Of a stretch of DNA of 64,000 nt, positions 9,273 to 19,362 are shown piece after piece. The stretch is from Parablautia muri. GTDB taxonomy: Bacteria; Bacillota; Clostridia; Lachnospirales; Lachnospiraceae. Location of the stretch: assembly GCF_009917485.1 (NCBI RefSeq), contig NZ_QZDT01000026.1, forward strand, positions 1 to 64,000, in the 5' to 3' direction. The notes beneath the pieces are model-generated. The model had not been told where the DNA came from. It did not search any database and saw only the letters and a list, made by a program, of their open reading frames with translations. The translations under genes were made by a program, and so were the position numbers. Position 1 is the first letter of the stretch. Every line of letters starts with the position of its first letter.

Positions 9273-11130
9273 GAAAAATATGGGCGCAGCTTTAAAGCGT
9301 CTGATTGCGTACATCCTGAGAAAATATAAATGGTAGTGTCTGCTTGTAGCATTATGTATCTTAGTCAGCACCGTTGCAAATATTGGTGGTACACTGTTTA
9401 TGAGGAACCTGATCGATGATTATATTTTGCCTTTTGTGAACCAGGTGCAGCCCGACCTGACACCCCTTTTACGGGCGCTGTTTGTGATGGCGGCAGTTTA
9501 TTATATTGGCGTGTTCTGCACATGGGCCTATAACTTCACCATGATTTATGTGTCCCAGGGAATGTTGAAGACAGTGAGGGATGATTTGTTCCGCCATATG
9601 GAACGGCTGCCGATACGTTATTTTGATACAAAATCCCACGGGGATATCATGAGTATCTACACCAATGACACAGACACGCTGCGGCAGGTGATCAGCCAGA
9701 GCATACCGCAGATGCTGTCCGCAGTGATTACGATTGTGGGTGTGTTCTTTTCCATGCTGGTCTTAAGCCGGCCGCTCACACTGATTACGGTGGTGATGGT
9801 CATCTGTATGGTATTTGCAACGAAGACCATATCCTCAAAAAGCGGATATTATTTTGTGAAACAACAGACAGATGTGGGCAATCTGAACGGCTACATAGAG
9901 GAAATGATGGAAGGCCAGAAAGTGGTGAAGGTGTTCTGCCATGAAGATGCCTGTATACAGGATTTTAGGTGTTTGAATGGAAAGCTGCGTGATAGTGCGA
10001 ACAATGCCAACCGTTATGCCAGTATCCTTATGCCAGTGCTGGGCAATCTGGGATATGTGATTTATGCGGTAATTGCAATGGTGGGGGCGTGTCTGTCTAT
10101 CTTCGGCGGGCATATGACACTGGGGACGTTGGCATCATTTCTGCAGTTTTCACGCTCTTTCAACCAACCGATTTCACAGCTTTCACAGCAGCTGAATTCT
10201 ATCATTATGGCGATTGCGGGGGCAGAGAGGATTTTTGGACTATTGGATGAAGATCCGGAAAAGGACAGCGGATATGTGAAGTTGGTGAATGCACGCTATG
10301 ATGAAAAGGGAAATCTGGCCGAGGTCCCGGATAGGACCGGTGTGGGGGCGTGGAAGCATTATCATAAGGCAGATAATACGACTACCTATCAGCCGATGCA
10401 GGGGGATGTGGTATTTGAACATGTGGATTTTGGATACACCAATGGAAAAACAGTTCTGCACGATATTGAGATTTTTGCAAGACCAGGGCAGAAAGTGGCT
10501 TTTGTTGGGGCAACAGGTGCAGGAAAGACGACCATTACCAATCTGCTGAACCGGTTTTATGACATTCAGGATGGAAAAATCCGATACGATGGGATTAACA
10601 TTAATAAAATCAGGAAGGAAGACTTACGGCATTCTCTTGGGATTGTTTTACAAGATACGCATTTATTCACAGGAACGGTGATGGAAAATATCCGATATGG
10701 AAAGCTGGATGCTACAGAGGAAGATGTGATACAAGCTGCAAAGCTGGCAAATGCCCATGAATTTATTATGAAACTTTCAGATGGGTATCAGACTGTTCTG
10801 AAAGGCAGCGGCAGCAGTCTTTCCCAGGGGCAGAGACAACTCCTGGCAATCGCAAGGGTAGCTGTGGCGGACCCTCCGGTGTTGGTTTTAGATGAAGCGA
10901 CTTCAAGCATTGATACCAGGACAGAGAAGATCGTGCAGGACGGTATGGACCGGCTTATGAAAGGCAGGACAGTATTTGTGATCGCCCACAGGCTTTCCAC
11001 GATCAAAAATTCAGATGTGATCATGGTATTGGATCATGGACGGATTGTGGAACGGGGAAACCATGAGAGCCTGCTGGCAAAGAAAGGAATGTATTATCAG
11101 CTTTATACCGGGAAACTGGAGCAGGAATAA
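9253..11130 (+). pseudogene. ABC exporter half-transporter, consensus-site subunit, with early TAG
   Basis: From ATG 9253 the frame would encode about 625 residues, the normal size, but TAG at 9334-9336 follows RKYKW at codon 28. Homologues have Gln or a similar residue there. The rest is open: membrane domain, then Walker A GATGAGKTT, signature LSQGQRQLL, Walker B VLVLDEATSSID and a His switch (IAHRLST). It is the catalytic partner of the preceding gene. Translation could restart at ATG 9400, but that would remove the first membrane helix, so loss of function is likely unless the stop is suppressed. Confidence 0.75.
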
Positions 11131-11207
11131 ATTCTGCCAGATAGCATTCGATGCCTGGTACTGGATTGTAAAAATATATGTTTATTAAAGAAAGGATGGT
11201 GGCACAT

Positions 11208-11348
11208 ATGGACACAACAGCAAAAATCAAATTATTGGAGGAAAGGTTTCAGAAGCTGTCCTCCAGTGAAAAAGAGAACTACGGGGTGTGCAGAAAAATT
11301 AAAAGAGATATCCTAAAACTGCGAAAAGAATTGGCATTTCGTGCTTAA
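11208..11348 (+). CDS. Small charged protein, function unknown
   Basis: ATG 11208 follows AAAGGATGG and opens a 46-codon frame (MDTTAKIKLLEERFQKLSSS, ending RKELAFRA). It is predicted to be mostly helical and basic. It sits 77 bases after the ABC gene and directly before a recombinase scrap, so its 3' end may be altered. No family is recognised. Confidence 0.45.
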   Translation: MDTTAKIKLLEERFQKLSSSEKENYGVCRKIKRDILKLRKELAFRA

Positions 11349-11563
11349 AGCGGTTCTTACCAGCAGACAGCCATCACTGAGAAACAGGCGCAGCGGAAAA
11401 TGATGGAGAACTTCATGGAGGTGCTGCGGGGACTGCCGCAGCAGGTGGATTACTTTGACGAGGGCGCATGGTACGCCATGGTGGGTTTTGTGACGGTCTA
11501 CGGCAAGGAGGATGTGCGGATTACCTTTAAAAACGGGATGGAAGTTCCGACAAAAAACGAATA
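11349..11563 (+). pseudogene. C-terminal scrap of a serine recombinase
   Basis: An open frame without a start reads SGSYQQTAITEKQAQRKMME and ends with VYGKEDVRITFKNGMEVPTK and TAA. This helix plus terminal beta-strand motif is typical of the last 70 residues of large serine recombinases. It is separate from recombinases 1 to 3 of the host element. It may be what is left of the enzyme that once moved the 9.2-kb block. Confidence 0.65.
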
Positions 11564-11576
11564 AGGGATACAGATT

Positions 11577-11606
11577 GCACTTCACGGGAATGTGGAGTGT
11601 TTTCTT
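11577..11606 (+). terminator. Intrinsic terminator
   Basis: CACTTCAC, GGGAAT loop, GTGGAGTG, then TTTTCTT. The stem has one G-U pair and follows the recombinase scrap. Confidence 0.6.
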
Positions 11607-11627
11607 ATTTTAAAGGCAGTTTTTCCA

Positions 11628-11660
11628 TTTGAACCCCTTTGGGAGGCAAAATAAAAAAGT
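11628..11660 (+). repeat. 33-base direct repeat, right copy
   Basis: Partner of 2654-2686, with four mismatches in 33 positions and an identical 17-base 3' part. It lies 55 bases inside the right border of the inserted block. Confidence 0.7.
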
Positions 11661-11715
11661 GTAGGGAAAATAAAATTGTATCAAAATGGGCTATTAGATA
11701 GACCTTGGGAAAACG

Positions 11716-13148
11716 GGGAGCAATTTCAACCGTGACGAGTTCCAGAGGCTTATGCAGGACATAAGGCTTGGTGACATTGACTGTGTGGTTGTTAAAGACC
11801 TTTCGCGCTTTGGCAGGAACTATCTGGAAGCGGGGAATTATATTGAGAAAATCTTTCCCTTTCTTGGCGTCCGCGTTATTGCGGTTGCTGACGGTCTTGA
11901 TACGGGAAGCCGGGGAAGCGATACAAAGCAGATGTCAACCGCTATGGCGGTGGAGATAAAAAACCTTGTCAATGATATGTATACAAAAGATTTTTCCGTA
12001 AAGGCGAAGCAGCATTTGAAGCAGAGGCGGCAGGAAGGCTCCTATGTGGGTGGGCCGCCGCCTTACGGTTATAAATCCGGATGGGATAAGAAAATACGGA
12101 AGCTGACACCGGATGAAAATACGGCGGTAGCGGATGACCTGAACAGGAAAAAGGTCAACCCTCTCTCTGTTTATAAAAAGATAGGGGAGGTCTTTTTCAG
12201 TCAGAGGCAGGGAGAATACAAGGGCTGGGATAAAGGAGCGGTAGAGCGCATCCTGAAAAGTGAGACATACACCGGGAAGCTGGTGCAGGGGAAATCATCT
12301 ATTACCGCCAGGGATGAAAAGAACTGTATCCATAAAGCGGAAGATGAATGGGTGGTCAAAGAAAATACCTATGAACCTGTCATTGACACAGCGATGTTCG
12401 GGGAAGCTGCAAAAGTACGGAAGAAGCTCCGGGAAAGAACAAAATCCTATTTGCATCCAACGGAAAGGTGCCCGATCGGAGAGAACATTTTTGATAGTGT
12501 GCTTTACTGCGGCGTGTGCGGCAGGAAAATGACACGCAGCAGTTATGTGAAAACCTATGCGGATGGCAGGAAGGCAAGACTGGACGGGTATTTCTGCTTA
12601 AACAGCGGGCAGACAAAAGTGGAACGCTGTCCTGTATCGAACCGTATTTCAAAAACGGAACTGGTGGATATCCTGTTACCGCTTCTTAGAATTGAGTTTT
12701 CCGTGTATTTGGGGAAAACAAAAAATATACGGAGATCGTGAAAGAGCAGCTCCGGGAGGCCGGGAGAGAGATTGACATTAAAATAAGGAAAGCAGAGAGG
12801 GACATTATCGCCGCGAAAGAGGAAGAACGGACAAAATATGTGGAATACCGTGAGGGCGCTATCCCTCAGAGTGAGTATGTCGCTTACAAGATGCGGCAGG
12901 AAGGCAGGCTGAAAGATTTAAACCGGCAGAAGGAAGAACTGGAAGCGGGCAGGAAGAACCTTGACACCGCATCCGAGAAATACCTTGCGGCGGTTCGTGC
13001 CCTGCTCCGTTTAAAAAGCGGTAGGGAACTGACGAAGGAAATGATCGAATCCCTGATCCGGAGGATTTATGTCTATCTGGGCAAAAGGATAGAAGTGGAG
13101 TTTGCTTATACGAATGAGCTGCTGGAGGGGGTGCCTACAAATGGATAG
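11716..13148 (+). pseudogene. Large serine recombinase 1, C-terminal fragment
   Basis: Homology resumes with GSNFNRDEFQRLMQDIRLGD, exactly after the VD at 2492 apart from about four residues. It continues through the catalytic helix (VVVKDLSRFGRNYLEAGNYI), the recombinase domain, the zinc ribbon (YCGVCGRKM, then CPVSNRISK) and the coiled coil. A second lesion near 12725, one A missing in a homopolymer, ends the frame at 12741, and the rest (VKEQLREAGREIDIKIRKAE) continues to 13148. A short internal gap is also likely near DENTAVADDL. The stop overlaps recombinase 2 by eight bases, showing an original operon. Confidence 0.85.
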
Positions 13149-14699
13149 ACTTGCAATTTATCTGCGGCTTTCCCTGGAAGATGCGGACGATAAAGACGAA
13201 AGCAACAGCATCAGCAGCCAGAGAATCCTTCTTCTTGATTATATCCGTAATAACAGGGAACTGGAAGGGAAAGAAGTTTCTGAATTTTGTGATGACGGCT
13301 ATTCCGGTACAAGCATGGAAAGACCGGGGATGCAGAGGCTCCTAAAGGAGATCAGGGAGAATAAGATCAGGTGCGTACTTGTCAAGGATATGTCCCGTTT
13401 TTCAAGGGATTATATCGAGCTTGGAACCTACATGAACCAGATATTCCCCTTCATGGGGGTGCGGTTTATTGCGGTGAATGACCATTACGACAGCCGTGAC
13501 CATGCAGGAAGCACTACCCCTATTGAGACAGCTTTCCAGACACTTTTGTATGACTTATACAGCAAAGACATATCCGTAAAGGTTAAGACCTCGGTTGAAA
13601 ATAAATGCGTAAATGGGGAATATGTTTTCGGACAGGTTCCCTTTGGGTATGAGAAAAGTCGGAAAATAAAAATATGGTCATGGTGAATGAGAAGGAAGCG
13701 GAGATTGTGCGGTATATCTTTGCCCTTGCACTTGAGGGGAATGGCAGCACATAGATCGCAAGGGTTCTCAATGAAAAGGCAGTATCGACCAAAACACAGA
13801 TGCGTTGCCCGGAAAGGGCAGAGAAAGACGGCAGGGTGCGGGCGTGGGATAACGTGTCTGTCCGGGCTGTCCTGAATAACCGTTTCTACCTGGGTGAGAT
13901 GGCCTACGGAAAATCAAAGCGCAAATCTGCGGGCAGCAAAGCCGGTATCGATGTGCCAATGGAAGAATGGAAAGTGATACCAGACCACCATGAGCCGCTT
14001 GTCATACCTGAAGATTACGAAAAAGTGTGCCTTTTCCATAAAGGAGCGGACACTGCCAGGAAAGGGGAGAAAAACCCGCTTGTGGGGAAACTTTTCTGCG
14101 GCGGATGCGGTTATTCCATGACTTATAAGCCCCTACGGGGAAAGAATAAATACCGCAGGTATGAGTGCCGGAAACATGAAGTCTTGCAGATACGGTCGCG
14201 CTGTACCTATTTTAACGCTGATCTGCTTGAGGAAACCGTGCTGACCATGTTAAACAGGGAACTGATGGTGCGCGGGGATGCCGCAAAGGAGAACCAGAGC
14301 CTTATTTCTTTCCAGAAGTCCTGCATCGCAAGGCTGGAAAAGAAGATAACAGAGTGCCGGGGCAGGAAAAAACAGCTCCAGGCAGAGGCAGATGCCTTAT
14401 ATGAAAGCTATGCGTTTGGTGCGGCGTGTGCAGTATCCTACAGACAGAAAGCAGACAGTATAAAAGAGCAGACTGCTTCATTATCAGCAGAAGAAGAAAA
14501 GCATGGGAAAGAACTGGAACAGCTTCAGGAAGAATACCGCAGGACAGAGGAAGATATGAAGCAGGTCATCCGGTATTCCCATTTAGAAGTGCTGACACAG
14601 GAAGTGGTTGATATATTTATAAAGAAAATATACGTTTTAAAGGACAAAAGGGTTGAAACCCAGTGGAACTTCCGCGAAAATGGAAAGGAGACAGAATGA
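13141..14699 (+). pseudogene. Large serine recombinase 2, frameshift plus amber stop
   Basis: ATG 13141 opens MDRLAIYLRLSLEDADDKDE with the catalytic serine in YLRLS and KDMSRFSRDYIELG. Around 13665 a frameshift ends the first frame (EKSRKIKIWSW). The next frame continues MVMVNEKEAEIVRYIFALAL to GNGST, where TAG at 13752-13754 replaces an expected Gln. After it the frame runs to 14699 with the recombinase domain (DNVSVRAVLNNRFYLGEMAY), zinc ribbon (FCGGCGYSM, YECRKHEV) and coiled coil. A repaired protein would be about 519 residues. The end overlaps recombinase 3 by ATGA. Confidence 0.85.
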
Positions 14700-15061
14700 G
14701 AGCAGCGATATACGCAAGAGTAGGCAATCCGGATCAGGTGGCAATCTGGCATCAGTCAGAGATGTTGACAGAACAGATCCGGGATATGTGGGGAGACAGG
14801 GCAGAGATTGATATTTATGCCGACAATGGCGTTTCTGGTTTGCGGACAGACCGGCCCGGCCTGCAAAAATTTTTACAGAATGCCAGGACTTATGATGGGG
14901 TGTTTGTCTATAATATGAGCAGACTATCCCGGTCAGTGCCGGATGCTGTAGGTCTGGTTAGACAGATAAAGAATTTGGGAACGGAACTTTATGCGGCAGA
15001 CAGGAACATGGTAGAGAGCGCAGAGAAAATAATGGAGACTGTTTCAAGCATTTCAACTTGA
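14696..15061 (+). CDS. Short serine recombinase 3 (resolvase catalytic domain)
   Basis: ATG 14696, coupled to recombinase 2 by a four-base overlap, encodes 121 residues of a resolvase catalytic domain. It has MRAAIYARVGNPDQVAIWHQ (the usual Ser after ARV is replaced by Gly), YADNGVSGLRTDRPGLQKFL and YNMSRLSRSVPDAVGLVRQI. No DNA-binding domain follows. Because the ARVS serine is missing it may be inactive or act as an accessory subunit. It may be truncated at the element border, since flanking DNA changes character after 15061. Confidence 0.7.
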   Translation: MRAAIYARVGNPDQVAIWHQSEMLTEQIRDMWGDRAEIDIYADNGVSGLRTDRPGLQKFLQNARTYDGVFVYNMSRLSRSVPDAVGLVRQIKNLGTELYAADRNMVESAEKIMETVSSIST

Positions 15062-15473
15062 CAATAATTCACCATCAATTTTGCCCCAACTTAGCAATAA
15101 TCAACCGTACTCCCAACGAAGTTATGCGGGTTTCAGCGATTTTCACTCAGAAAAAGTGAAAAAAGTTTGTGACAATAACTTGACATACGCGGGGTATGGG
15201 GCGCTTTGCGTTGAAAACAGCCTGCCGGGGTAGAATGGGGGAGGTTTTCGGCTAATATGCATATTATTTTATCATATCCGGTGTCGAATAAACAATATTG
15301 CATTGATGATTTCCGTGGATGATTACACATAAAATATTGGCAAAACAACAAAGTTATGTTAATCTTTAGGATATGCTTGATGAATGTTTCAAGGATGGGG
15401 ATGCCCCTTTGCAATGCTGCTTTCATATCTGTTTGGCATCTCCCATGAATTAGGATAGAAGGAAGAAAAGGCT
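15062..15473. other. Intergenic region at the probable right border of the first element
   Basis: No gene is supported. A hairpin TTTTCACT / AGTGAAAA lies near 15138-15160. The AT-rich 60 bases after recombinase 3 are the likely place of an attachment site, but the partner site is outside or lost, so none can be defined. A GGAAGAAAAGG ribosome site lies just before the next gene. Confidence 0.4.
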
Positions 15474-16208
15474 ATGGGAAAAGCTATAAAAAATGCAATA
15501 TTTACCTTATTACTTTTAACGTTAAGCGCCTCCACGGCTCTTTTGGCATATTTGTACTTTTTTGCATCAGATAACAAGGAACTTACGGGAGAGTGGAGTG
15601 CAGAGCTTGACATGACCGGGCAGGCGGCAGTCACAGCATTCAGCTGGCTGCAAGATATAGAAGCTGTTTCCCTCTCTTTGGAGGATGTGGAATCCTATAT
15701 GCAGGATTTAACCATCCGGTTGGATTTAACTTTGGAACAAACCGCCCGCGGGGAGGGGAGGTTCCAATGTAATATTCTGCCGGAAAGTTATGATGCCTGC
15801 AATCAGGCTGCTTATGAGGCATTTGCCGCGGCATTTCAGGAGCTTTTGGCCGAAAGGCTTAGCATGGCAGGCTATACAGGCAGTACGGACAGGGAATCTA
15901 TGGAGGCGCTTGTAGCTGAAACCTTTGGGATGTCCACTGTTTCCTATTTAATGTCTTATGGCCCAGCGCTGCTGCCCGCCCTGGAGGATTTGCAGAAGGG
16001 GTATGGTGGCAGCGGCAGCTATGAAGCGTCAGAAGGCATTCTGACCAGAGCATTTGAAGATGGCGGGATTGTCACCACAAAGATGGAATATTATATTCAA
16101 AAAGATTCCAATTTGATCCTATCCGGAGAAATCGGTTCTGACCCCAATGGGCTTTTGGAAGATTATTATCCAGTAATATATGCTTTAATGCAACCTTCAA
16201 ATCAATAA
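15474..16208 (+). CDS. Membrane-anchored extracellular protein, unknown function
   Basis: This 244-residue protein has one N-terminal hydrophobic segment (about 8-30, ending YLYFFASDNKELTGEW) and an acidic outside domain. It lacks a lipobox. It ends 37 bases before the D,D-carboxypeptidase and is probably co-transcribed, which hints at a cell-wall role. No catalytic motif is visible. The start is supported by GGAAGAAAAGG before the ATG. Confidence 0.7.
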   Translation: MGKAIKNAIFTLLLLTLSASTALLAYLYFFASDNKELTGEWSAELDMTGQAAVTAFSWLQDIEAVSLSLEDVESYMQDLTIRLDLTLEQTARGEGRFQCNILPESYDACNQAAYEAFAAAFQELLAERLSMAGYTGSTDRESMEALVAETFGMSTVSYLMSYGPALLPALEDLQKGYGGSGSYEASEGILTRAFEDGGIVTTKMEYYIQKDSNLILSGEIGSDPNGLLEDYYPVIYALMQPSNQ

Positions 16209-16245
16209 ACATAGAAATGAAGCGGGAAGGGAGACTCTGTATTCC

Positions 16246-17718
16246 ATGAAAAAAATCCTACAGAAAATAAGTGCTTTTATATTGTCCGTAATCTTGGTGT
16301 GCTCCATGCTGCCGATCGGGGCATCTGCAAACTATGAAATCCCGGGAACCTGTCAGGTGCAGACCGATACTGGCGCCGTATGTACCGTTAAAACTTTGGA
16401 TTATAGTTATGATTACAATACTTATCTTTCTCTGCGGGATATAGCAATGCTTCTGAAAGAGACGGATAAAGCGTTTTCACTGGAAATTACGAGCAATGCC
16501 GTCTCGTTGCATCCGGGAAATGTCTACATGCCTATTGGGGTGGAAAATATTCCATGGGAAGATGATGAAAACCCGGATATTTCCCTGAGGCGAAATGAAT
16601 TTAAAGTAGAGGAAGAAACTGTATTTTATTATACTTTGATTATGAAATTGCCCTCCGGTGATTATGATTGTTTCATGACAGCGGTAGATTTAGCATTGAT
16701 TTTGGATGTGGATATCACCGGTTCCGTTACAGGCTCCCTGGAGATTCATACGCAGGAGCCTTTTAGAATTTCTCCTGCTGCCTTGGAAGAAGCAGGTTAT
16801 TTTTACGGGGTTAACAGCGTACTGGTAGGGGATGCCACTACCGGGGAAATCTATTATCGGTATCAATCTGATTTGTCCTATCCAATTGCCAGCATCTCCA
16901 AGCTTATGACCTGTCTTTTAACCATGGATGCTATTTCGGCAGGGCAGATTGGCTTAAACGAGCCGGTCATAATCTCTGATGCAGTTCAGTCATTATCCAG
17001 ATCAGGCGATGGGGTGATATCTTTGGAAGCAGGAGAGCAAATTACGGTGCGGGAGCTTTTGCTGGGTGCCCTTTTGCCCTCCAGCAATGAATGTGCATTG
17101 TGCCTGGCCGAAAGGATTGCCGGATCAGAGGAAGCATTTGTTCAAATGATGAATCAGACAGCGCAGGATTTGGGTCTTTCCCAGGCAATTTTTTTCAATA
17201 GTAATGGTCTGCCTTCCTATGCAGAGGATGTCATTCCTGCAAAGCGTCAAAATAGCATGAGTGCAGAAGATATGTTCCGATTGGTATCACACCTTTTGAA
17301 GGTCTATCCTCAGATTACGGACATGACTTCTCTGGAAAAAGCCACCCTAGAGTCTTTGGATCTTGAAGTGCGCAATACCAATCCGCTTCTGCAGAATTTG
17401 CCCCAAGTCACTGGGTTAAAAACCGGAACCACCAACAAAGCTGGCGCCTGTTTGGTCACAACGCTGACTGCGGATGACGGAACCATGGAGCATGATTTGG
17501 TAGTGGTTGTACTTGGGACTGAGGACTCCATGGAGAGAGGACGGGTTTCAGGCTTGTTGGCAAGATATGCCCTGGATGCCTTTGATACTGGCATGGAGAA
17601 GCCGGAAGATGGGGGAACTGTCCGGACTTACGGAAATTTACCCACACACGCCGAGGCAGCAGTGGATTGGGTGATTCGGACTGCACGAAAGGGAACTGCA
17701 AATGGTGCAGACGGATAA
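16246..17718 (+). CDS. D-alanyl-D-alanine carboxypeptidase (DacF-like)
   Basis: This 490-residue secreted penicillin-binding protein trims the terminal D-Ala of peptidoglycan stem peptides. A signal peptide covers about 1-28 (ending GASA). Residues about 35-170 form an extra beta-rich domain. The transpeptidase fold follows with its three motifs: S216-I-S-K219, S279-S-N281 and K392-T-G394. No C-terminal amphipathic anchor is obvious; the tail ends in TARKGTANGADG. It shares an operon with the preceding membrane protein. Confidence 0.93.
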   Translation: MKKILQKISAFILSVILVCSMLPIGASANYEIPGTCQVQTDTGAVCTVKTLDYSYDYNTYLSLRDIAMLLKETDKAFSLEITSNAVSLHPGNVYMPIGVENIPWEDDENPDISLRRNEFKVEEETVFYYTLIMKLPSGDYDCFMTAVDLALILDVDITGSVTGSLEIHTQEPFRISPAALEEAGYFYGVNSVLVGDATTGEIYYRYQSDLSYPIASISKLMTCLLTMDAISAGQIGLNEPVIISDAVQSLSRSGDGVISLEAGEQITVRELLLGALLPSSNECALCLAERIAGSEEAFVQMMNQTAQDLGLSQAIFFNSNGLPSYAEDVIPAKRQNSMSAEDMFRLVSHLLKVYPQITDMTSLEKATLESLDLEVRNTNPLLQNLPQVTGLKTGTTNKAGACLVTTLTADDGTMEHDLVVVVLGTEDSMERGRVSGLLARYALDAFDTGMEKPEDGGTVRTYGNLPTHAEAAVDWVIRTARKGTANGADG

Positions 17719-17780
17719 GCTAAATGGCCGGAGGCAAAATATATTGCGGTTATGAGAGGAAAGAAATGAGGGTGGTTTAC

Positions 17781-17845
17781 TGTGAAAAATAAATTTTTCA
17801 CAGACAAATTTGCGCCAACGCCCAAATTGGCAGATGTTGGCAGCA
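17781..17845 (+). repeat. Double-hairpin intergenic repeat ending at a ribosome site (copy 1)
   Basis: A first stem, TGTGAAAAAT AAA TTTTTCACA (17781-17802), is followed by AATTTG / CAAATT (17806-17827) and then GGCAGCATGGAGGA, which contains the ribosome site of the MATE gene. Related arrangements occur at about 32006, 35690, 38556-38611 and 52945-52990, each just ahead of a start codon. Confidence 0.6.
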
Positions 17846-17857
17846 TGGAGGATTTTT

Positions 17858-19222
17858 ATGAAAGAAAAGAAACAGGCAGTGTCGATTAACAAAAAGGAGT
17901 TTTATCGTAATCTGACGAGGCTGGCTCTCCCGATTGCCCTTCAGAGCCTGATGCTTGCAGCGGTGGCTGCCGGCGATGCGCTGATGCTGGGGAAGGTTGC
18001 CCAGAATGAAATGACAGCAGTTTCCCTGGCAACTCAGATTCAGTTTGTCCAGAACATGTTTATCATGGCAGTTACAGGAGCGGGAGCCATTCTTGGTGCG
18101 CAATATTGGGGAAAAGGGGACAAGCATACGCTGGAAGATATTTTTAATATTATGCTTCGTTTTAGCGGTATCGTGTCTCTTATCTTCTTTTTAGGATGTG
18201 AATTGGCGCCGGAGCTGCTTATGCATATTTTTACGCATGATGCGCCACTGATTGTCATTGGCAGCGCTTATCTGCGTATTGCAGGCTGGTCATATCTGCT
18301 TACAGGGGTATCCCAATGCTATCTGACAATCATGAAGGTGTCAGAACATGTAAAGCCCGGAGCGCTTATCAGTTCATGTGCGGTGCTCCTTAACATATGT
18401 CTCAATGCCGTTTTTATATTTGGGCTGTTTGGAGCGCCCAAAATGCAGGCAAGAGGAGCGGCAGTTGCCACTACAATTTCCCGTGTGATAGAGCTGGCGC
18501 TATGTATTGCCATATCGTCAAAAGGCTCTTACATTCGTCCTGCGTTTGACAGATTTATGCAGCTGCCTAAACAGTTGAAATCTGATTTTATAAGGCAGTG
18601 CCTGCCTCTTATGGGTGGTTCGCTGTGTTGGGGTGTAGGGTTCACATCCTATACTGCAATTATGGGACATGTGGGAACTGACGCTGCGGCGGCAAACTCT
18701 GTGGCAGCAGTGGTACGGGATTTGATTTGCTGCATGTGCAATGGTATTGGCGGTGCAGCGGGGATTATGGTAGGAAATGAACTTGGCGCAGGACGTCTTG
18801 ATGTGGGGAAAGCATATGGAATAAAGCTTAAGAATCTTTCCTACATCATCGGATTCATATCTACGGCGCTGGTGCTTGCAGTAACACCGTTTGTGGTGCG
18901 GATGGTTATTCTGACAGACCAGGCAAGGGGATATCTTACGGGGATGATGGTAATCATGTCCATCTATATGATCGGGCGGGCCGTAAATTCTGTTACGATA
19001 AACGGAGTGCTGGATGGAGGCGGCGATACCCTGTTTGATATGTACAGTCTGATTGTATGTATGTGGTTAATCGCTATTCCACTGGCACTTGTAGGGGCAT
19101 TTGTCCTTCATTGGTCGCCCCTTGCGGTTTATGCCTGTACCTGTCTGGATGAGGTGGGAAAAATCCCATGGGTGATGATACGCTTTCGGAAGTATAAATG
19201 GGTACAGGATTTGACAAGATAG
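17858..19222 (+). CDS. MATE-family efflux transporter
   Basis: The frame is open from 17810, but ATG 17858 behind ATGGAGG is the credible start and gives 454 residues. The membrane plan is typical of MATE exporters, with LPIALQSLMLAAVAAGDALM in helix 1 and VTGAGAILGAQYWGKGDKH near residue 75. The C-terminal half has the second bundle (IMVGNELGAGRLDVGKAYG). It is more like the NorM/DinF side of the family than the other three MATE proteins here. Substrate unknown. Confidence 0.9.
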   Translation: MKEKKQAVSINKKEFYRNLTRLALPIALQSLMLAAVAAGDALMLGKVAQNEMTAVSLATQIQFVQNMFIMAVTGAGAILGAQYWGKGDKHTLEDIFNIMLRFSGIVSLIFFLGCELAPELLMHIFTHDAPLIVIGSAYLRIAGWSYLLTGVSQCYLTIMKVSEHVKPGALISSCAVLLNICLNAVFIFGLFGAPKMQARGAAVATTISRVIELALCIAISSKGSYIRPAFDRFMQLPKQLKSDFIRQCLPLMGGSLCWGVGFTSYTAIMGHVGTDAAAANSVAAVVRDLICCMCNGIGGAAGIMVGNELGAGRLDVGKAYGIKLKNLSYIIGFISTALVLAVTPFVVRMVILTDQARGYLTGMMVIMSIYMIGRAVNSVTINGVLDGGGDTLFDMYSLIVCMWLIAIPLALVGAFVLHWSPLAVYACTCLDEVGKIPWVMIRFRKYKWVQDLTR

Positions 19223-19301
19223 GAAACTGGCGCTTGGTGTTTTACTTGAACGGCCAGGGCGTCTGCCAGATCTGCGCCGGCAGCGCCTCCCTTTCAACAG
19301 A

Positions 19302-19342
19302 GCCCATGCATATCGCAGGCTGTGCCTGCGATATGCATGGGC
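19302..19342. repeat. Perfect 19-bp palindrome between convergent genes
   Basis: GCCCATGCATATCGCAGGC, a three-base loop TGT, and the exact complement. No T-run follows on either side, so it is not a standard intrinsic terminator, although it lies between convergent genes. It resembles the other extragenic palindromes in this window. Confidence 0.75.
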
Positions 19343-19362
19343 GTATAAGAAAAGGTATGGTT

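Noticed and set aside
15062-15180. A defined right attachment site for the first element
   Set aside because: The area is likely, but no matching repeat at a left border is visible in the window, so no site was called.
17810-17857. Upstream TTG start for the MATE gene
   Set aside because: It falls inside the hairpin repeat without a ribosome site, whereas ATG 17858 has GGAGG at good spacing.
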